From the NCBI RefSeq assembly GCF_028023675.1, contig NZ_JAQIOZ010000001.1:248001-312000 (forward strand): a DNA stretch of 64,000 nucleotides, given 5' to 3'. Made by a program: the position numbers and the translations under genes. Each line of letters starts with the position of its first letter. Position 1 is the stretch's first letter. Positions 1 to 8,760 of the stretch are shown one piece after another. The notes under the pieces are model-generated. The model saw nothing but the letters and a program-made list of their open reading frames with translations, was not told the origin of the DNA and searched no databases. The DNA is from Primorskyibacter aestuariivivens (lineage in GTDB: Bacteria; Pseudomonadota; Alphaproteobacteria; Rhodobacterales; Rhodobacteraceae).

Positions 1-1067
1 ACGCGCACGGCCTTGCCAACCTCGGTATTGCCGACCTGACGGACCAGACCACGGGTGTCGATCACATCGCGTCCGTCGAACTTGATGATCACGTCACCGG
101 CTTCCATGCCCGCATCTGCGGCCGGACCCGGCGGCACGTCGGTGACCAGCGCGCCATTGGTGCTTTCCAATCCCATAGCTTCGGCCACATCCTCGGTCAC
201 ATCCTGAATACGCACACCCAGCCAGCCGCGGCGGGTTTCGCCGAATTCCTTGAGCTGATCGACCACGCGGATCACCACATTGGACGCCATCGAGAAGCCG
301 ATGCCGATAGAGCCGCCATTGGGCGACAGGATCGCGGTGTTCACGCCGACAACCTCGCCATCCATGTTGAACAGCGGCCCGCCCGAGTTGCCCCGGTTGA
401 TGGCGGCGTCGGTCTGGATGTAGTCGTCATAGCTGCCCGAAAGCGCACGGTTGCGGGCCGACACGATGCCCGCGCTGACAGAGAAGCCCTGCCCCAGCGG
501 GTTGCCCATGGCCATGACCCAGTCACCCACGCGGGCGGTGTCGCTGTCGCCAAAGCTCACAAAAGCCAGCGGCTCTTCGGCCTCGACCTTCAACAGCGCG
601 ATATCGGTGTTGGGGTCGGTGCCGATCACCTTGGCGGGCAGTTCGCCCCCCTCGAAAAACTCGATCAGGATTTCGTCGGCACCTTCGATCACGTGGTTGT
701 TTGTAACGACAAAGCCGTCTTCCGAGATCACAAAGCCCGAACCCAGCGCCGAGGATCGGCGCGGTCGGTCACCGCGATTGCCGCGATCCTGAAATTCTCG
801 GAAGAAATCCTCGAAAGGCGAGCCTTCGGGGACGATGCCCTGCGGCCCGGTCCGGCCCGCGACGGTGGTGGAGGTGGTGATATTCACAACTGCCGGGCTG
901 ATACGTTCGGCCAGATCGGCGAAGCTTTCCGGTGCGCCGCGGGCGGCGGCGGAAAGCGCCTGTGCCATAAGAAACATCACCGAGATGCCGAGCATCCAGA
1001 TGACGCGCAAACGGGCCGGGTTGTTCACCGGTTCAGCGTTTGCGACTGCAATCGATTGGGGTTTCAC
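1..1067 (-). CDS. Do/DegP-family periplasmic serine protease, C-terminus cut by window edge
   Basis: Periplasmic trypsin-like protease and chaperone of the HtrA/Do family. The 355 residues visible start with a hydrophobic export segment, followed by the protease domain. The triad is readable: His125 in TNNHVIEGA, Asp155 in NTDIALL and Ser228 in GNSGGP. A PDZ domain follows and is open at position 1, so the end (probably a second PDZ) lies outside. I chose the GTG at 1067 because AGGAG sits 9 nt upstream and no in-frame ATG precedes the signal segment. It is the last gene of the hflK-hflC-DUF2065 string, separated by about 220 bp with no recognised feature. Family assignment is firm; which paralogue (DegP, DegQ or MucD) cannot be told. 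Confidence 0.93.
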   Translation of the reverse strand, partial: MKPQSIAVANAEPVNNPARLRVIWMLGISVMFLMAQALSAAARGAPESFADLAERISPAVVNITTSTTVAGRTGPQGIVPEGSPFEDFFREFQDRGNRGDRPRRSSALGSGFVISEDGFVVTNNHVIEGADEILIEFFEGGELPAKVIGTDPNTDIALLKVEAEEPLAFVSFGDSDTARVGDWVMAMGNPLGQGFSVSAGIVSARNRALSGSYDDYIQTDAAINRGNSGGPLFNMDGEVVGVNTAILSPNGGSIGIGFSMASNVVIRVVDQLKEFGETRRGWLGVRIQDVTEDVAEAMGLESTNGALVTDVPPGPAADAGMEAGDVIIKFDGRDVIDTRGLVRQVGNTEVGKAVR

Positions 1068-1290
1068 TTGAACGAACTCCTCTCACGTCGTTGGTGCTTT
1101 CGCACATGGGGCGAAAATGCCGCCCCGAAATGACCACACCCTTTCGGTGCCTCAGTCCCAATGTAGGTACTCAAATATCACAGGCCAAGAAACTCTCGCG
1201 CGATCAAGCGCATGTGACCGGAACGTGAAAACTGTAACACGGGATGCGCGAATGGAAAGGGTCACGCGCACCCGCCGCTGCATGCCCGCA

Positions 1291-1488
1291 TCATGCGCCC
1301 AGCGTCTTGGCAATCCAGACAAGCACCACGCCCAGCGCAAGCGCGATCATGCCGATGTAGCGCCGCTGTTCTTCGGGCAATGTGCGAAGCATTTCAAGCA
1401 GTTGCTCCACAAGCGAAGGGGCCAGCACATAGGCCAGCCCCTCCACGATCAGCACCAGCCCAAGGGCCAGGAATGCCGTTTCGATCAT
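1291..1488 (-). CDS. DUF2065 family small membrane protein
   Basis: A 65-residue protein with two hydrophobic helices (about residues 4-28 and 44-62) around a short charged stretch containing PEEQRRYIG. This is the usual shape of the DUF2065 (YjeT-like) family. Its ATG overlaps the hflC stop by 4 nt (1485-1488), so it is probably translationally coupled. Location directly after hflC is typical for the family in Proteobacteria. No biochemical role is known to me; membrane quality control with HflKC is inferred only from position. Confidence 0.85.
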   Translation of the reverse strand: MIETAFLALGLVLIVEGLAYVLAPSLVEQLLEMLRTLPEEQRRYIGMIALALGVVLVWIAKTLGA

Positions 1489-2393
1489 TCCGCAGCGGCT
1501 CCCGCGTCATCCGCGTCCTTGCCGGTGTCGGACTTCAGATAGTTGAAGAAGTCACTATCCGGCGAAAGCACCATGGTCGAGTTATTGGCCTGCAATGCGC
1601 GCTGATAAGCCGTCAGCGAGCGGTAGAATTCAAAGAATTCCGGGTCCGCGCCAAAGGCTTGGGCAAAGATACCGTTCCGGCGGGCGTCAGCCTCACCTCG
1701 GATAATCTCGGCCTGACGTTGCGCATCCGAGGTCAGTTCGACCACGGTCCGGTCGGCCTGCGCACGCACACGCTGCGCGGCTTCGTTACCGCGGGCGCGT
1801 TCGTCGGTGGCTTCCCGTTCACGCTCGGCGCGCATCCGCTCGAATGTCGCATCAAGGTTTTCCGCAGGCAGGTCGGTGCGCTTCAGACGTACGTCGATCA
1901 GCTCAAGCCCCAGTTCGGTGGCATCACCCACCGCGCCGTTACGAATACGCTGCATGAGCGCCGCACGATCGGAGGATAGGATGTCATTCGAGGACACCGA
2001 ACCCAGTATCTCACGCGTTTGCGAACGCAGGATCGAATCCAGCCTGCGGCCCGCCACGTCGATCGCCTGATCCCCGCCGGCACCTGTGGCCTCGCGGAAG
2101 CGGTTCACATCCGAAATCCGGTAGCGCGCGAAGGCGTCAACGACCAGACGACGGTCATCGAGCGGCGTGACCTCAAGCGGGTCCACATCGCGGCTCAGGA
2201 TACGGTCATCATATTTGACCACGTCCTGAATGAGCGGGATCTTGAAGCTCAGCCCCGGCTCATCCTTGACCGAGACAACCCGGCCGAATTGCAGCACAAG
2301 CGCCTTTTCACGTTCGTCCACGATAAAGATCGAAGACAGCACACCCGCCACGGCAATCACCAGGATGGGCAGTAGGAAAGTGGTTTTCCGCAT
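1485..2393 (-). CDS. hflC: HflC, SPFH/band 7 subunit of the FtsH regulator complex
   Basis: 302-residue inner-membrane protein with one N-terminal membrane helix (residues about 5-24), then an SPFH/band 7 domain and an alanine/arginine/glutamate-rich coiled coil (about 165-240). HflC and HflK form large periplasmic assemblies around the AAA protease FtsH and modulate its activity. Length matches the family. The start codon overlaps the hflK stop by one base (TGATG), which marks tight coupling and matched amounts of the two subunits. The acidic C-terminal tail (DADDAGAAAE) appears lineage-specific. Confidence 0.95.
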   Translation of the reverse strand: MRKTTFLLPILVIAVAGVLSSIFIVDEREKALVLQFGRVVSVKDEPGLSFKIPLIQDVVKYDDRILSRDVDPLEVTPLDDRRLVVDAFARYRISDVNRFREATGAGGDQAIDVAGRRLDSILRSQTREILGSVSSNDILSSDRAALMQRIRNGAVGDATELGLELIDVRLKRTDLPAENLDATFERMRAEREREATDERARGNEAAQRVRAQADRTVVELTSDAQRQAEIIRGEADARRNGIFAQAFGADPEFFEFYRSLTAYQRALQANNSTMVLSPDSDFFNYLKSDTGKDADDAGAAAE

Positions 2394-3559
2394 CAGTTCG
2401 ACCCTCCGCTGGTGGTGTTTCGGCGCAGCTCGTTAAGCGGCAGATAGGGCACGACACCCTGCCCCCCTGCGCCAGAGGTGGATTCATCAAGGATGATCTT
2501 GTCCACCCGGCCCAGCACCTGCTCCATGGTTTCAAGGTAGAGACGCTTGCGGGTCACTTCCGGGGCTTTGAGGTATTCTTCAAGCACCGCAGAAAAACGG
2601 CTGGCTTCACCCTCGGCCTCGTTCACGACTTGGGCGCGATAGCCTTCGGCTTCTTCAAGTAGCTGTGCCGCTTCACCGCGTGCCTCGGCGAGGACCCGGT
2701 TGGCATAGGCATCCGCTTCGTTCTGGAAACGGTCCCGTTCCTGTTCGGCGGCCTGCACGTCGCGGAAGGCCGCGATTACCGACGCGGGCGGATCCGCTTT
2801 GTCAAAGTTCACACGTACGATGTTCACGCCAGAATCGTAGCTGTCCAGTGTCGACTGGATCAGATCCTGAAGCCGCGAGGCGATGATGCCCCGATCACGG
2901 TTGAGGATCGGTGCCAGCTCCGATTGCGCGATGATCTCACGCATGGCCGATTCCGACACCGCGCGGATGGTCGGGCGCGGTTCACGCAGGTTGAACAGGA
3001 ACATGGCCGGATCCGAGATGTTCCACACCACCTGAAAGTCGATATCGACGATGTTTTCGTCCCCGGTCAGCATCAGACCCGCATCCGAGCCACGACCGCC
3101 CACACCGATATCTTCGGTCTGTTCGCGGGTGACCGGGATGACCTCGGCTGTAACAACGGGCCATGGCGCAAAGTTCAGACCGGGCTGGCCGGTGCTGGAA
3201 TAGCTGCCCAGGAACAGTTCAACCGACTGCTCTTCGGGCTTGACGGTGTAAAAGCTCGCCATGCCCCAAAGCACCAGCGCACCCACGATGCCAAGACCCA
3301 CGGTGCCACGCGTCAGCTTGGGGCCACCGCCCCCGCCGCCCGCGCCGCCCGAACGTCCGCCGCCATCACCGCCGCGCCCGCCCATGAGCACGCGCAACTG
3401 CTCCTGGCCTTTCTTCATCAGCTCGTCGATCTCGGGGATCTGTGGGTTGTCATTGCCAGATCCACGCCCGCCGCCATTCGGCCCGCGCGATCCGCGATCA
3501 TCTCCATTGTTTCCGCCAGAGCCGCCGCCCCCCCAGGGGCCGCCAGAATTCCCTGCCAT
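2393..3559 (-). CDS. hflK: HflK, SPFH/band 7 subunit of the FtsH regulator complex
   Basis: 388 residues. The first 80 or so are glycine/asparagine/arginine-rich and low complexity, as usual in HflK. A single membrane helix follows (about 88-108), then the SPFH domain and a long coiled coil (about 255-320). The C-terminus is again Gly/Ser-rich. It forms the membrane complex with HflC. It is first in the operon and follows gor on the same strand after a 70-bp gap, so it may have its own promoter or be read through from gor. The RBS is AGAGGAAAAGAG just upstream of the ATG. Confidence 0.95.
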   Translation of the reverse strand: MAGNSGGPWGGGGSGGNNGDDRGSRGPNGGGRGSGNDNPQIPEIDELMKKGQEQLRVLMGGRGGDGGGRSGGAGGGGGGPKLTRGTVGLGIVGALVLWGMASFYTVKPEEQSVELFLGSYSSTGQPGLNFAPWPVVTAEVIPVTREQTEDIGVGGRGSDAGLMLTGDENIVDIDFQVVWNISDPAMFLFNLREPRPTIRAVSESAMREIIAQSELAPILNRDRGIIASRLQDLIQSTLDSYDSGVNIVRVNFDKADPPASVIAAFRDVQAAEQERDRFQNEADAYANRVLAEARGEAAQLLEEAEGYRAQVVNEAEGEASRFSAVLEEYLKAPEVTRKRLYLETMEQVLGRVDKIILDESTSGAGGQGVVPYLPLNELRRNTTSGGSN

Positions 3560-3629
3560 TCGCTCTTTTCCTCTCAGATCAAATCACTTCGTTTGCCTGC
3601 CCCTTAACCTGTGGGGCAAACGCGTTTTT

Positions 3630-4988
3630 TCAAGCGCTCCGTACAGGAGAACGCATCGTCACAAGTTCTTCGGACATGGTGGGATGCACCGCCACCGTCC
3701 GGTCGAAGTCTTCCTTGGTTGCGCCCATCTTGACCGCAATGCCCGCCAATTGGATCATTTCGCCCGCCTGCGGTGCCACGATATGACAGCCCAAGACCTT
3801 GCGGCTTTCCTTGGACACCACCAGTTTCATCAGCACCCGGTCGGTCCGCCCCGCAAAGCTTTGCTGCATCGGTTTGAACGAGGTGCAGTAAACCTCGATC
3901 TCTTCGCGCTCCCGCGCGGCCTCTTCGCTCAGCCCGATAGTGCCCATCTCGGGTTGGGTAAAGATCGCCGACGGGATCAGGTCATGATCCACCGGCGTCG
4001 GGTTGCCCTTGAACACGGTCTCGACAAAGGCCATGCCCTCGCGGATTGCCACCGGCGTCAGGTTCACACGGTTGGTCACATCCCCGATGGCATAGATCGA
4101 GGGCACCGCGGTCTGGGAATACTCGTCGACCTCGACCGCGCCGCCACGGCCCAGCTTTACGCCAACCTCTTCCAGACCCATATCGGACGTATTGGGCGCG
4201 CGACCGGTGGCGAACATCACCTGATCGAACACATGCTCCGTGCCATTGGTCGCCTTGACCCAGATGCCGTCATCGACCTTTTTCATCTCAAGCACATTGG
4301 TGCCCAGATGCAGGTCGATCCCATTCTGGATCATCTCTTCGCTGACCAGCCCGCGCGCCTCGTCGTCGAAGCCGCGCAGGATTTGCGCACCGCGATAGAA
4401 CTGCGTCGTCTCAACGCCCAGCCCATTGAGGATACAGGCGAATTCACAGGCGATATAGCCGCCGCCGACAATCAGAATCCGTTTCGGCAGCTCTTCGAGA
4501 TGAAAAATTTCATTCGATGTGATGGCAAGTTCAGCCCCCGGGAAATCGGGCCGAACAGGCCAGCCGCCCATCGCCAGAAGGATGTGTTTGGCGGTCTTGC
4601 GTTCGCCGGTGCTCAGCTCAACCGTATGCGCATCAACCACCCGCGCGCGGGCGTCAAACGTCTCGACCCCGTTGTTTTTCAGGATGTTGCGATAGACCCC
4701 TTCCAGACGGTCCAGCTCGGCCTCCAGCTTGCCACGGAACGCGGGCCAGTCGAACCCGCCCGCCATCATGGTCCAGCCATAGGCCTGCGCATCCCTGGCC
4801 ATCTCGCTGTAGCCCGACGCAAACACCATCAGCTTTTTCGGCACGCAGCCGCGCTGCACGCAGGTGCCGCCGTAACGATCCTCTTCGGCCAGCGCCACCT
4901 TGGCCCCCGCCTCGCCCGCGGCCACCCGCGCCGCGCGGACGCCACCGGAGCCGCCCCCGATGACAAACAGATCGTAGTCAAATGCCAT
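3630..4988 (-). CDS. gor: Glutathione-disulfide reductase
   Basis: 452-residue flavoprotein disulfide reductase that reduces GSSG with NADPH in the cytoplasm. Visible are the N-terminal FAD-binding GGGSGGVRAAR, the redox-active CVQRGC motif followed by VPKKL, the central pyridine-nucleotide fold (VGGGYIACEFA), the second FAD motif (YAIGDVTNRVNLTPVA) and the C-terminal dimer interface with the catalytic HPT (VAVHPTMSEE). It lies 11 bp after rpiA on the same strand and is probably cotranscribed with it. Pairing with the pentose-phosphate enzyme RpiA fits NADPH supply, though that link is inference. Confidence 0.95.
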   Translation of the reverse strand: MAFDYDLFVIGGGSGGVRAARVAAGEAGAKVALAEEDRYGGTCVQRGCVPKKLMVFASGYSEMARDAQAYGWTMMAGGFDWPAFRGKLEAELDRLEGVYRNILKNNGVETFDARARVVDAHTVELSTGERKTAKHILLAMGGWPVRPDFPGAELAITSNEIFHLEELPKRILIVGGGYIACEFACILNGLGVETTQFYRGAQILRGFDDEARGLVSEEMIQNGIDLHLGTNVLEMKKVDDGIWVKATNGTEHVFDQVMFATGRAPNTSDMGLEEVGVKLGRGGAVEVDEYSQTAVPSIYAIGDVTNRVNLTPVAIREGMAFVETVFKGNPTPVDHDLIPSAIFTQPEMGTIGLSEEAAREREEIEVYCTSFKPMQQSFAGRTDRVLMKLVVSKESRKVLGCHIVAPQAGEMIQLAGIAVKMGATKEDFDRTVAVHPTMSEELVTMRSPVRSA

Positions 4989-4999
4989 GAATGGCCCCC

Positions 5000-5800
5000 T
5001 CAGTCGTTTTTCCAGTCCCCGATATCGGCAAACAGGTTGTCCGTTTCCACGAAATCTAGCTTTTCTGTTTCCACCGCGCCGGTGTTGATGTCACGCAATT
5101 CGATCCGGCCGTCCCCAAAGCCCATGATCACCGTGTCGCAGATATCCACGAACAATCCGTTTTCAACGACCCCCGGCACCTGGTTGAGCACCATGGCCAG
5201 TTGCCTTGCGTCGCCAATCCGTTCCAGATGCAAGTCGATGATGTGGTTACCTTCATCCGTGATATAGGGCGCCGCGCCGGACATGCGCAGCGTCGAGCGC
5301 CGCCCCATGACATCCACCGAGACCAGCAATTCCTCGACCAGCGCCTGCGTGGTCTGCCATCCAAACGGGATCACCTCGATGGGCAGCGGGAAGGCCCCCA
5401 GATGTTCCACCCGCTTGGACGCGTCCGAGATCACGATCATCTGATCGCTGGCGGTGGCGACGATCTTTTCCTGCAACAGCGCCCCGCCGCCGCCCTTGAT
5501 CAGGTTGAATTCCGCGTCGAACTCATCCGCCCCGTCGATGGTGATATCCAGCCAGCGCGCCTCATCAAGGCTGACCACGTTGATCCCCACCTCGCGGGCC
5601 AGCTCGGCGGTGCGGGTCGAGGTTGGCACGCCCTTGAAGCGCAGCCCCTCTTCGCGCACCCGCTCGCCCAGACAGCGCACGAGCCAGGCCGCTGTAGACC
5701 CGGTGCCAAGCCCCACGCGCATGCCGTCCTCGACGTAATCCGCCGCACGCTTGGAAGCGACGAATTTTGCCTTGTCGATGGGCGACAATTCTCCGGACAT
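5000..5800 (-). CDS. rpiA: Ribose-5-phosphate isomerase A
   Basis: 266 residues. Interconverts ribose-5-phosphate and ribulose-5-phosphate in the pentose-phosphate pathway. Family motifs seen are GLGTGSTAAWLV (phosphate loop), DGADEFD and the KGGGGALLQEKI catalytic loop. I chose the ATG at 5800 because AGGAG lies about 9 nt upstream and the protein then starts as usual for the family (MSGELSPIDKAKFVAS). An upstream in-frame start would add 35 unrelated residues. The gene heads an rpiA-gor unit. The 270-bp gap upstream, shared with the divergent GFA-family gene, must hold both promoters; no clear operator was found there. Confidence 0.95.
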   Translation of the reverse strand: MSGELSPIDKAKFVASKRAADYVEDGMRVGLGTGSTAAWLVRCLGERVREEGLRFKGVPTSTRTAELAREVGINVVSLDEARWLDITIDGADEFDAEFNLIKGGGGALLQEKIVATASDQMIVISDASKRVEHLGAFPLPIEVIPFGWQTTQALVEELLVSVDVMGRRSTLRMSGAAPYITDEGNHIIDLHLERIGDARQLAMVLNQVPGVVENGLFVDICDTVIMGFGDGRIELRDINTGAVETEKLDFVETDNLFADIGDWKND

Positions 5801-6070
5801 GGGGGTGACTCCTTTACACTTCGCAAAGTTATAGGAAATCGCCGCCCGGGTTGCGAGGGCGTTTTGCGGGTGAAGTTGGGGCGTATTTACCTCTAAAACA
5901 CACAAGTTTCGGTAATCTCACATCGGCTCTCGATTTCATCGAAACAAATCGGACCGAAATCATTTGAAGAATTCGGTGTCCAAACCGTTGGACGTCCGGG
6001 ACATCGAAAAACCTTCAGACCATGTTTTGTGCTATGATGCCCACTGTGGAACCAGACAAGGGGGATGATC

Positions 6071-6499
6071 ATGTCAGACACACATAAAGGTCAGTGCTTT
6101 TGCGGCGCCGTTGAAATCGAGGTCACGGGGGAACCCGCGGGCATGGGATACTGCCATTGCGAGAGCTGCCGCGCCTGGTCCGCCGGGCCGGTCAACGCCT
6201 TTACCCTTTGGGACCCGGAAAAGGTCCGGATCGTGAAGGGCGAAGAGCACGTCCTGCAATACAACAAGACCGAAAACAGCGACCGTAAATGGTGCGCCAA
6301 ATGCGGTGGCCATCTGATGGCGGGACATCCCGGTCTTGGCCTGACGGATGTCTATGCGGCGGTCATTCCCAGCGTCGAGTTCAAACCGGGGCTGCACGTC
6401 AACTATGCCGAAACCGTGTTGCGGATGCCCGATGGCCTGCCCAAGATGAAGGACTTCCCCTCCGAATTCGGCGGGTCCGGAGAAACTGTTCCGGAATAG
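6071..6499 (+). CDS. GFA (glutathione-dependent formaldehyde-activating/CENP-V fold) family protein
   Basis: 142-residue zinc protein. The cysteine pattern of the GFA fold is present: CFCG near the N-terminus, CHCESC at about 30-35 and CAKCG at about 75-79. Members bind zinc and, in some cases, glutathione adducts, but many act on unknown substrates. The start was set at the second ATG (6071), 6 nt after an AAGGGGG ribosome site; the ATG at 6065 would have no spacing. It is divergent from rpiA-gor, so a thiol or glutathione connection is possible but not shown. Confidence 0.85.
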   Translation: MSDTHKGQCFCGAVEIEVTGEPAGMGYCHCESCRAWSAGPVNAFTLWDPEKVRIVKGEEHVLQYNKTENSDRKWCAKCGGHLMAGHPGLGLTDVYAAVIPSVEFKPGLHVNYAETVLRMPDGLPKMKDFPSEFGGSGETVPE

Positions 6500-6637
6500 G
6501 CTGTTAGCCCCCGCAATACTACAATAGGTGGCGTGTGAAACGCGGCAGACAGGACTTGTGCGCCAAGTGACAGGTTCCTGTTGTATCTGGTCGTTTTTCT
6601 GCCATCGCCCGGATCAATGCCGGGTTACGTGTCGGCC

Positions 6638-7327
6638 ATGAGTTTTCGTCTGCATTACGCACCTGACAACGCCTCGCTGATCATCCGGCTCGCGCTGGAG
6701 ACCGGCGGGATGGCCTATGAGACCGTGCTGGTCGACCGCGCGGCGCGGGGGCAGCAGTCACCCGCATATCTGCGGCTGAACCCCAACGGGCTGATCCCGG
6801 TGCTGGAAACACCCGAAGGCGCGATATTCGAGACCGGGGCAATTCTGCTCTGGCTGGCGGACCGGCACCCGGGACTGGCCCCGGGACCGGCGGACCCGGC
6901 CCGCGGCGACATGCTCAAGTGGTTGTTTTACCTCTCCAATACGCTGCATCCGGCGCTGCGTATGCTGTTTTACCCCGAGAAGTATATTGACGGGGACATC
7001 GCCGCCCTGCGCACCCGGACCAAGAGCAATCTTGCCGATATGCTCGACAAGCTCGACGCGCTGCTGGCTGGCAAACCGGACTGGATCGGAGCGACCACCC
7101 CGACCATTCTTGACCCCTACCTCGCTTGTTGCCTGCGTTGGATGGCGCTCTATCCGCCAGGGGAAACCGGCTGGTTCGAGCTGTCGCGCTGGCCCGCGCT
7201 TGAACGATTTGCCCGGCTGCGCGACGATGACCCCGCCACACTCCGCGCCGCACAGGCCGAGGGGCTTGGCCCCACGCCGTTCAGCACACCGCACCACGCC
7301 AACCCACCCGAAGGGAGTGCAACCTGA
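6638..7327 (+). CDS. Glutathione S-transferase family protein
   Basis: 229 residues with the two-part GST layout: an N-terminal thioredoxin-like domain (YAPDNASLIIRLAL, then NPNGLIPVLE with the cis-proline and ETGAILLWLADRHP) and an all-helical C-terminal domain (about 90-205). The N-terminal YAPDNAS places a Ser/Asn-type residue near the glutathione site rather than a clear Tyr. The start at 6638 (MSFRLHYAP) gives the normal N-terminus; earlier in-frame starts add 7-19 residues without homology. The TGA overlaps the ATG of the serine dehydratase gene by one base, so the two are coupled. Confidence 0.88.
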   Translation: MSFRLHYAPDNASLIIRLALETGGMAYETVLVDRAARGQQSPAYLRLNPNGLIPVLETPEGAIFETGAILLWLADRHPGLAPGPADPARGDMLKWLFYLSNTLHPALRMLFYPEKYIDGDIAALRTRTKSNLADMLDKLDALLAGKPDWIGATTPTILDPYLACCLRWMALYPPGETGWFELSRWPALERFARLRDDDPATLRAAQAEGLGPTPFSTPHHANPPEGSAT

Positions 7328-8700
7328 TGTTCCTGTCCGTTTTCGAGATGTTCAAGGTGGGCATCGGCCCGTCCTCGTCCCACACGATGGGGCCGATGGT
7401 GGCTGCCGCGCGGTTTCTTGACCTGATGCGCGCCTCGCCTTTTGAATTCGCGGGGCTGCGCGCCTCGCTGCACGGCTCGCTGGCCTTTACCGGGGTGGGT
7501 CACGCAACGGACCGGGCTACCATTCTGGGTCTCGCAGGTTTCCTGCCCGACACCTACGACGCCGAACGCGCCGAGGCGGCACTTGCGTCCATCAACGCCG
7601 CGAAACAGGTTCAACCCGAAGGGCTGCCGCCGCTGAATTTCGACCCGAAACAGGATCTGAAGTTTGATTTCGGCCCCAACCTGCCCGGCCATGCCAATGG
7701 CATGATCCTGATGGCCACGGATGCGCAAGGCGACGTGATCCTGCAGGAGACCTATTACTCAATCGGCGGCGGCTTCGTCATGACCGAGGGCGAACTGGCC
7801 GCGGGCAAGGACACGGACGAGGGCGAACCTGTCCCCTACCCGTTCAAATCCGCTGCCGAGATGCTGGAGATGGCCTCGATCTCGGGCAAGAGCATCGCCC
7901 AGATGAAACGCGCCAACGAGGTGTCGCGCGGCTGCAACCGCTCGCTCAACGACGGCGTGGCGCGGATCTGGCAGGTAATGAACGATTGCATCAATCGCGG
8001 GCTGGAAAATGACGGTATCCTGCCCGGCGGGCTGCACGTGCGCCGCCGCGCCAAGGCGATCCATGATCAGCTCATGGCCGAGCGCGGCATGAACCTCTCG
8101 GCCCCGCATACGATCAATGACTGGATGAGCTGTTATGCCATGGCGGTAAACGAGGAAAACGCCGCTGGCGGTCAGGTTGTCACCGCCCCCACCAATGGCG
8201 CGGCGGGGGTGATGCCCGCGGTGATCCGCTACTGGCTGGATCATGTGCCTGGGGCCACGGCCAGCCGCGTCGAGGAGTTCCTGCTCACCGCTGCCGCGAT
8301 TGGCGGGCTGGTGAAGTACAACGCCTCGATTTCTGGCGCCGAGGCCGGGTGTCAGGCCGAGGTGGGCAGCGCCTCGGCCATGGCCGCTGCAGGGCTTTGT
8401 GCCGTCATGGGCGGCACGCCGGAACAGATTGAAAACGCAGCGGAGATTGCGCTTGAGCATCATCTCGGCATGACCTGCGACCCGGTCAAGGGGCTGGTGC
8501 AGGTACCCTGCATCGAGCGTAACGGGCTGGGCGCGATCAAGGCGGTCTCTGCGGCCTCTCTGGCGCTGCGCGGCGACGGGCAACATTTCGTGCCGCTCGA
8601 CGCGGTGATCGAAACCATGCGCCAGACCGGGGCCGATATGCACGAGAAATACAAGGAAACGTCGCTGGGTGGATTGGCGGTCAACGTGCCCAACTGCTGA
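7327..8700 (+). CDS. sdaA: L-serine ammonia-lyase, iron-sulfur-dependent, single-chain type
   Basis: 457-residue enzyme converting L-serine to pyruvate and ammonia. The N-terminal half shows [15 protein letters not shown] and the C-terminal half the cluster ligands (GCQAEVG, then [12 protein letters not shown]) and the NAVNA-type region around [10 protein letters not shown]. The alpha and beta parts are fused, as in proteobacterial SdaA. Iron-sulfur enzymes of this family are oxygen-sensitive. It is coupled to the GST gene by a TGATG overlap, and a strong bidirectional terminator follows at 8714. Confidence 0.95.
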   Translation: MFLSVFEMFKVGIGPSSSHTMGPMVAAARFLDLMRASPFEFAGLRASLHGSLAFTGVGHATDRATILGLAGFLPDTYDAERAEAALASINAAKQVQPEGLPPLNFDPKQDLKFDFGPNLPGHANGMILMATDAQGDVILQETYYSIGGGFVMTEGELAAGKDTDEGEPVPYPFKSAAEMLEMASISGKSIAQMKRANEVSRGCNRSLNDGVARIWQVMNDCINRGLENDGILPGGLHVRRRAKAIHDQLMAERGMNLSAPHTINDWMSCYAMAVNEENAAGGQVVTAPTNGAAGVMPAVIRYWLDHVPGATASRVEEFLLTAAAIGGLVKYNASISGAEAGCQAEVGSASAMAAAGLCAVMGGTPEQIENAAEIALEHHLGMTCDPVKGLVQVPCIERNGLGAIKAVSAASLALRGDGQHFVPLDAVIETMRQTGADMHEKYKETSLGGLAVNVPNC

Positions 8701-8713
8701 CGCCGGACAAGAA

Positions 8714-8739
8714 AAAGGCAGGGCCGCAACCCTGCCTTT
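8714..8739. terminator. Bidirectional intrinsic terminator
   Basis: Ten-base perfect arms AAAGGCAGGG / CCCTGCCTTT with a 6-nt loop, A-rich on one side and T-rich on the other. It lies between the ends of the convergent serine dehydratase and acidic-protein genes, so it can serve both. Confidence 0.85.
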
Positions 8740-8760
8740 CAATATCATGTCGCGTAAATC

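Noticed and set aside
1090-1130. CCCCATGT before the Do protease gene as a sigma-32 -10 box
   Set aside because: No CTTGAAA lies 13-17 nt upstream, so a heat-shock promoter cannot be claimed.
3590-3640. Sigma-32-like TTGAAA ... CCCCACAG before hflK
   Set aside because: Spacer is only 11 nt and the -10 match is poor, so it does not meet the heat-shock consensus.
3261-5267. 668-codon ORF on the plus strand over hflK and gor
   Set aside because: The opposite strand codes for well-recognised HflK and glutathione reductase; the plus frame is proline/arginine-rich shadow sequence.
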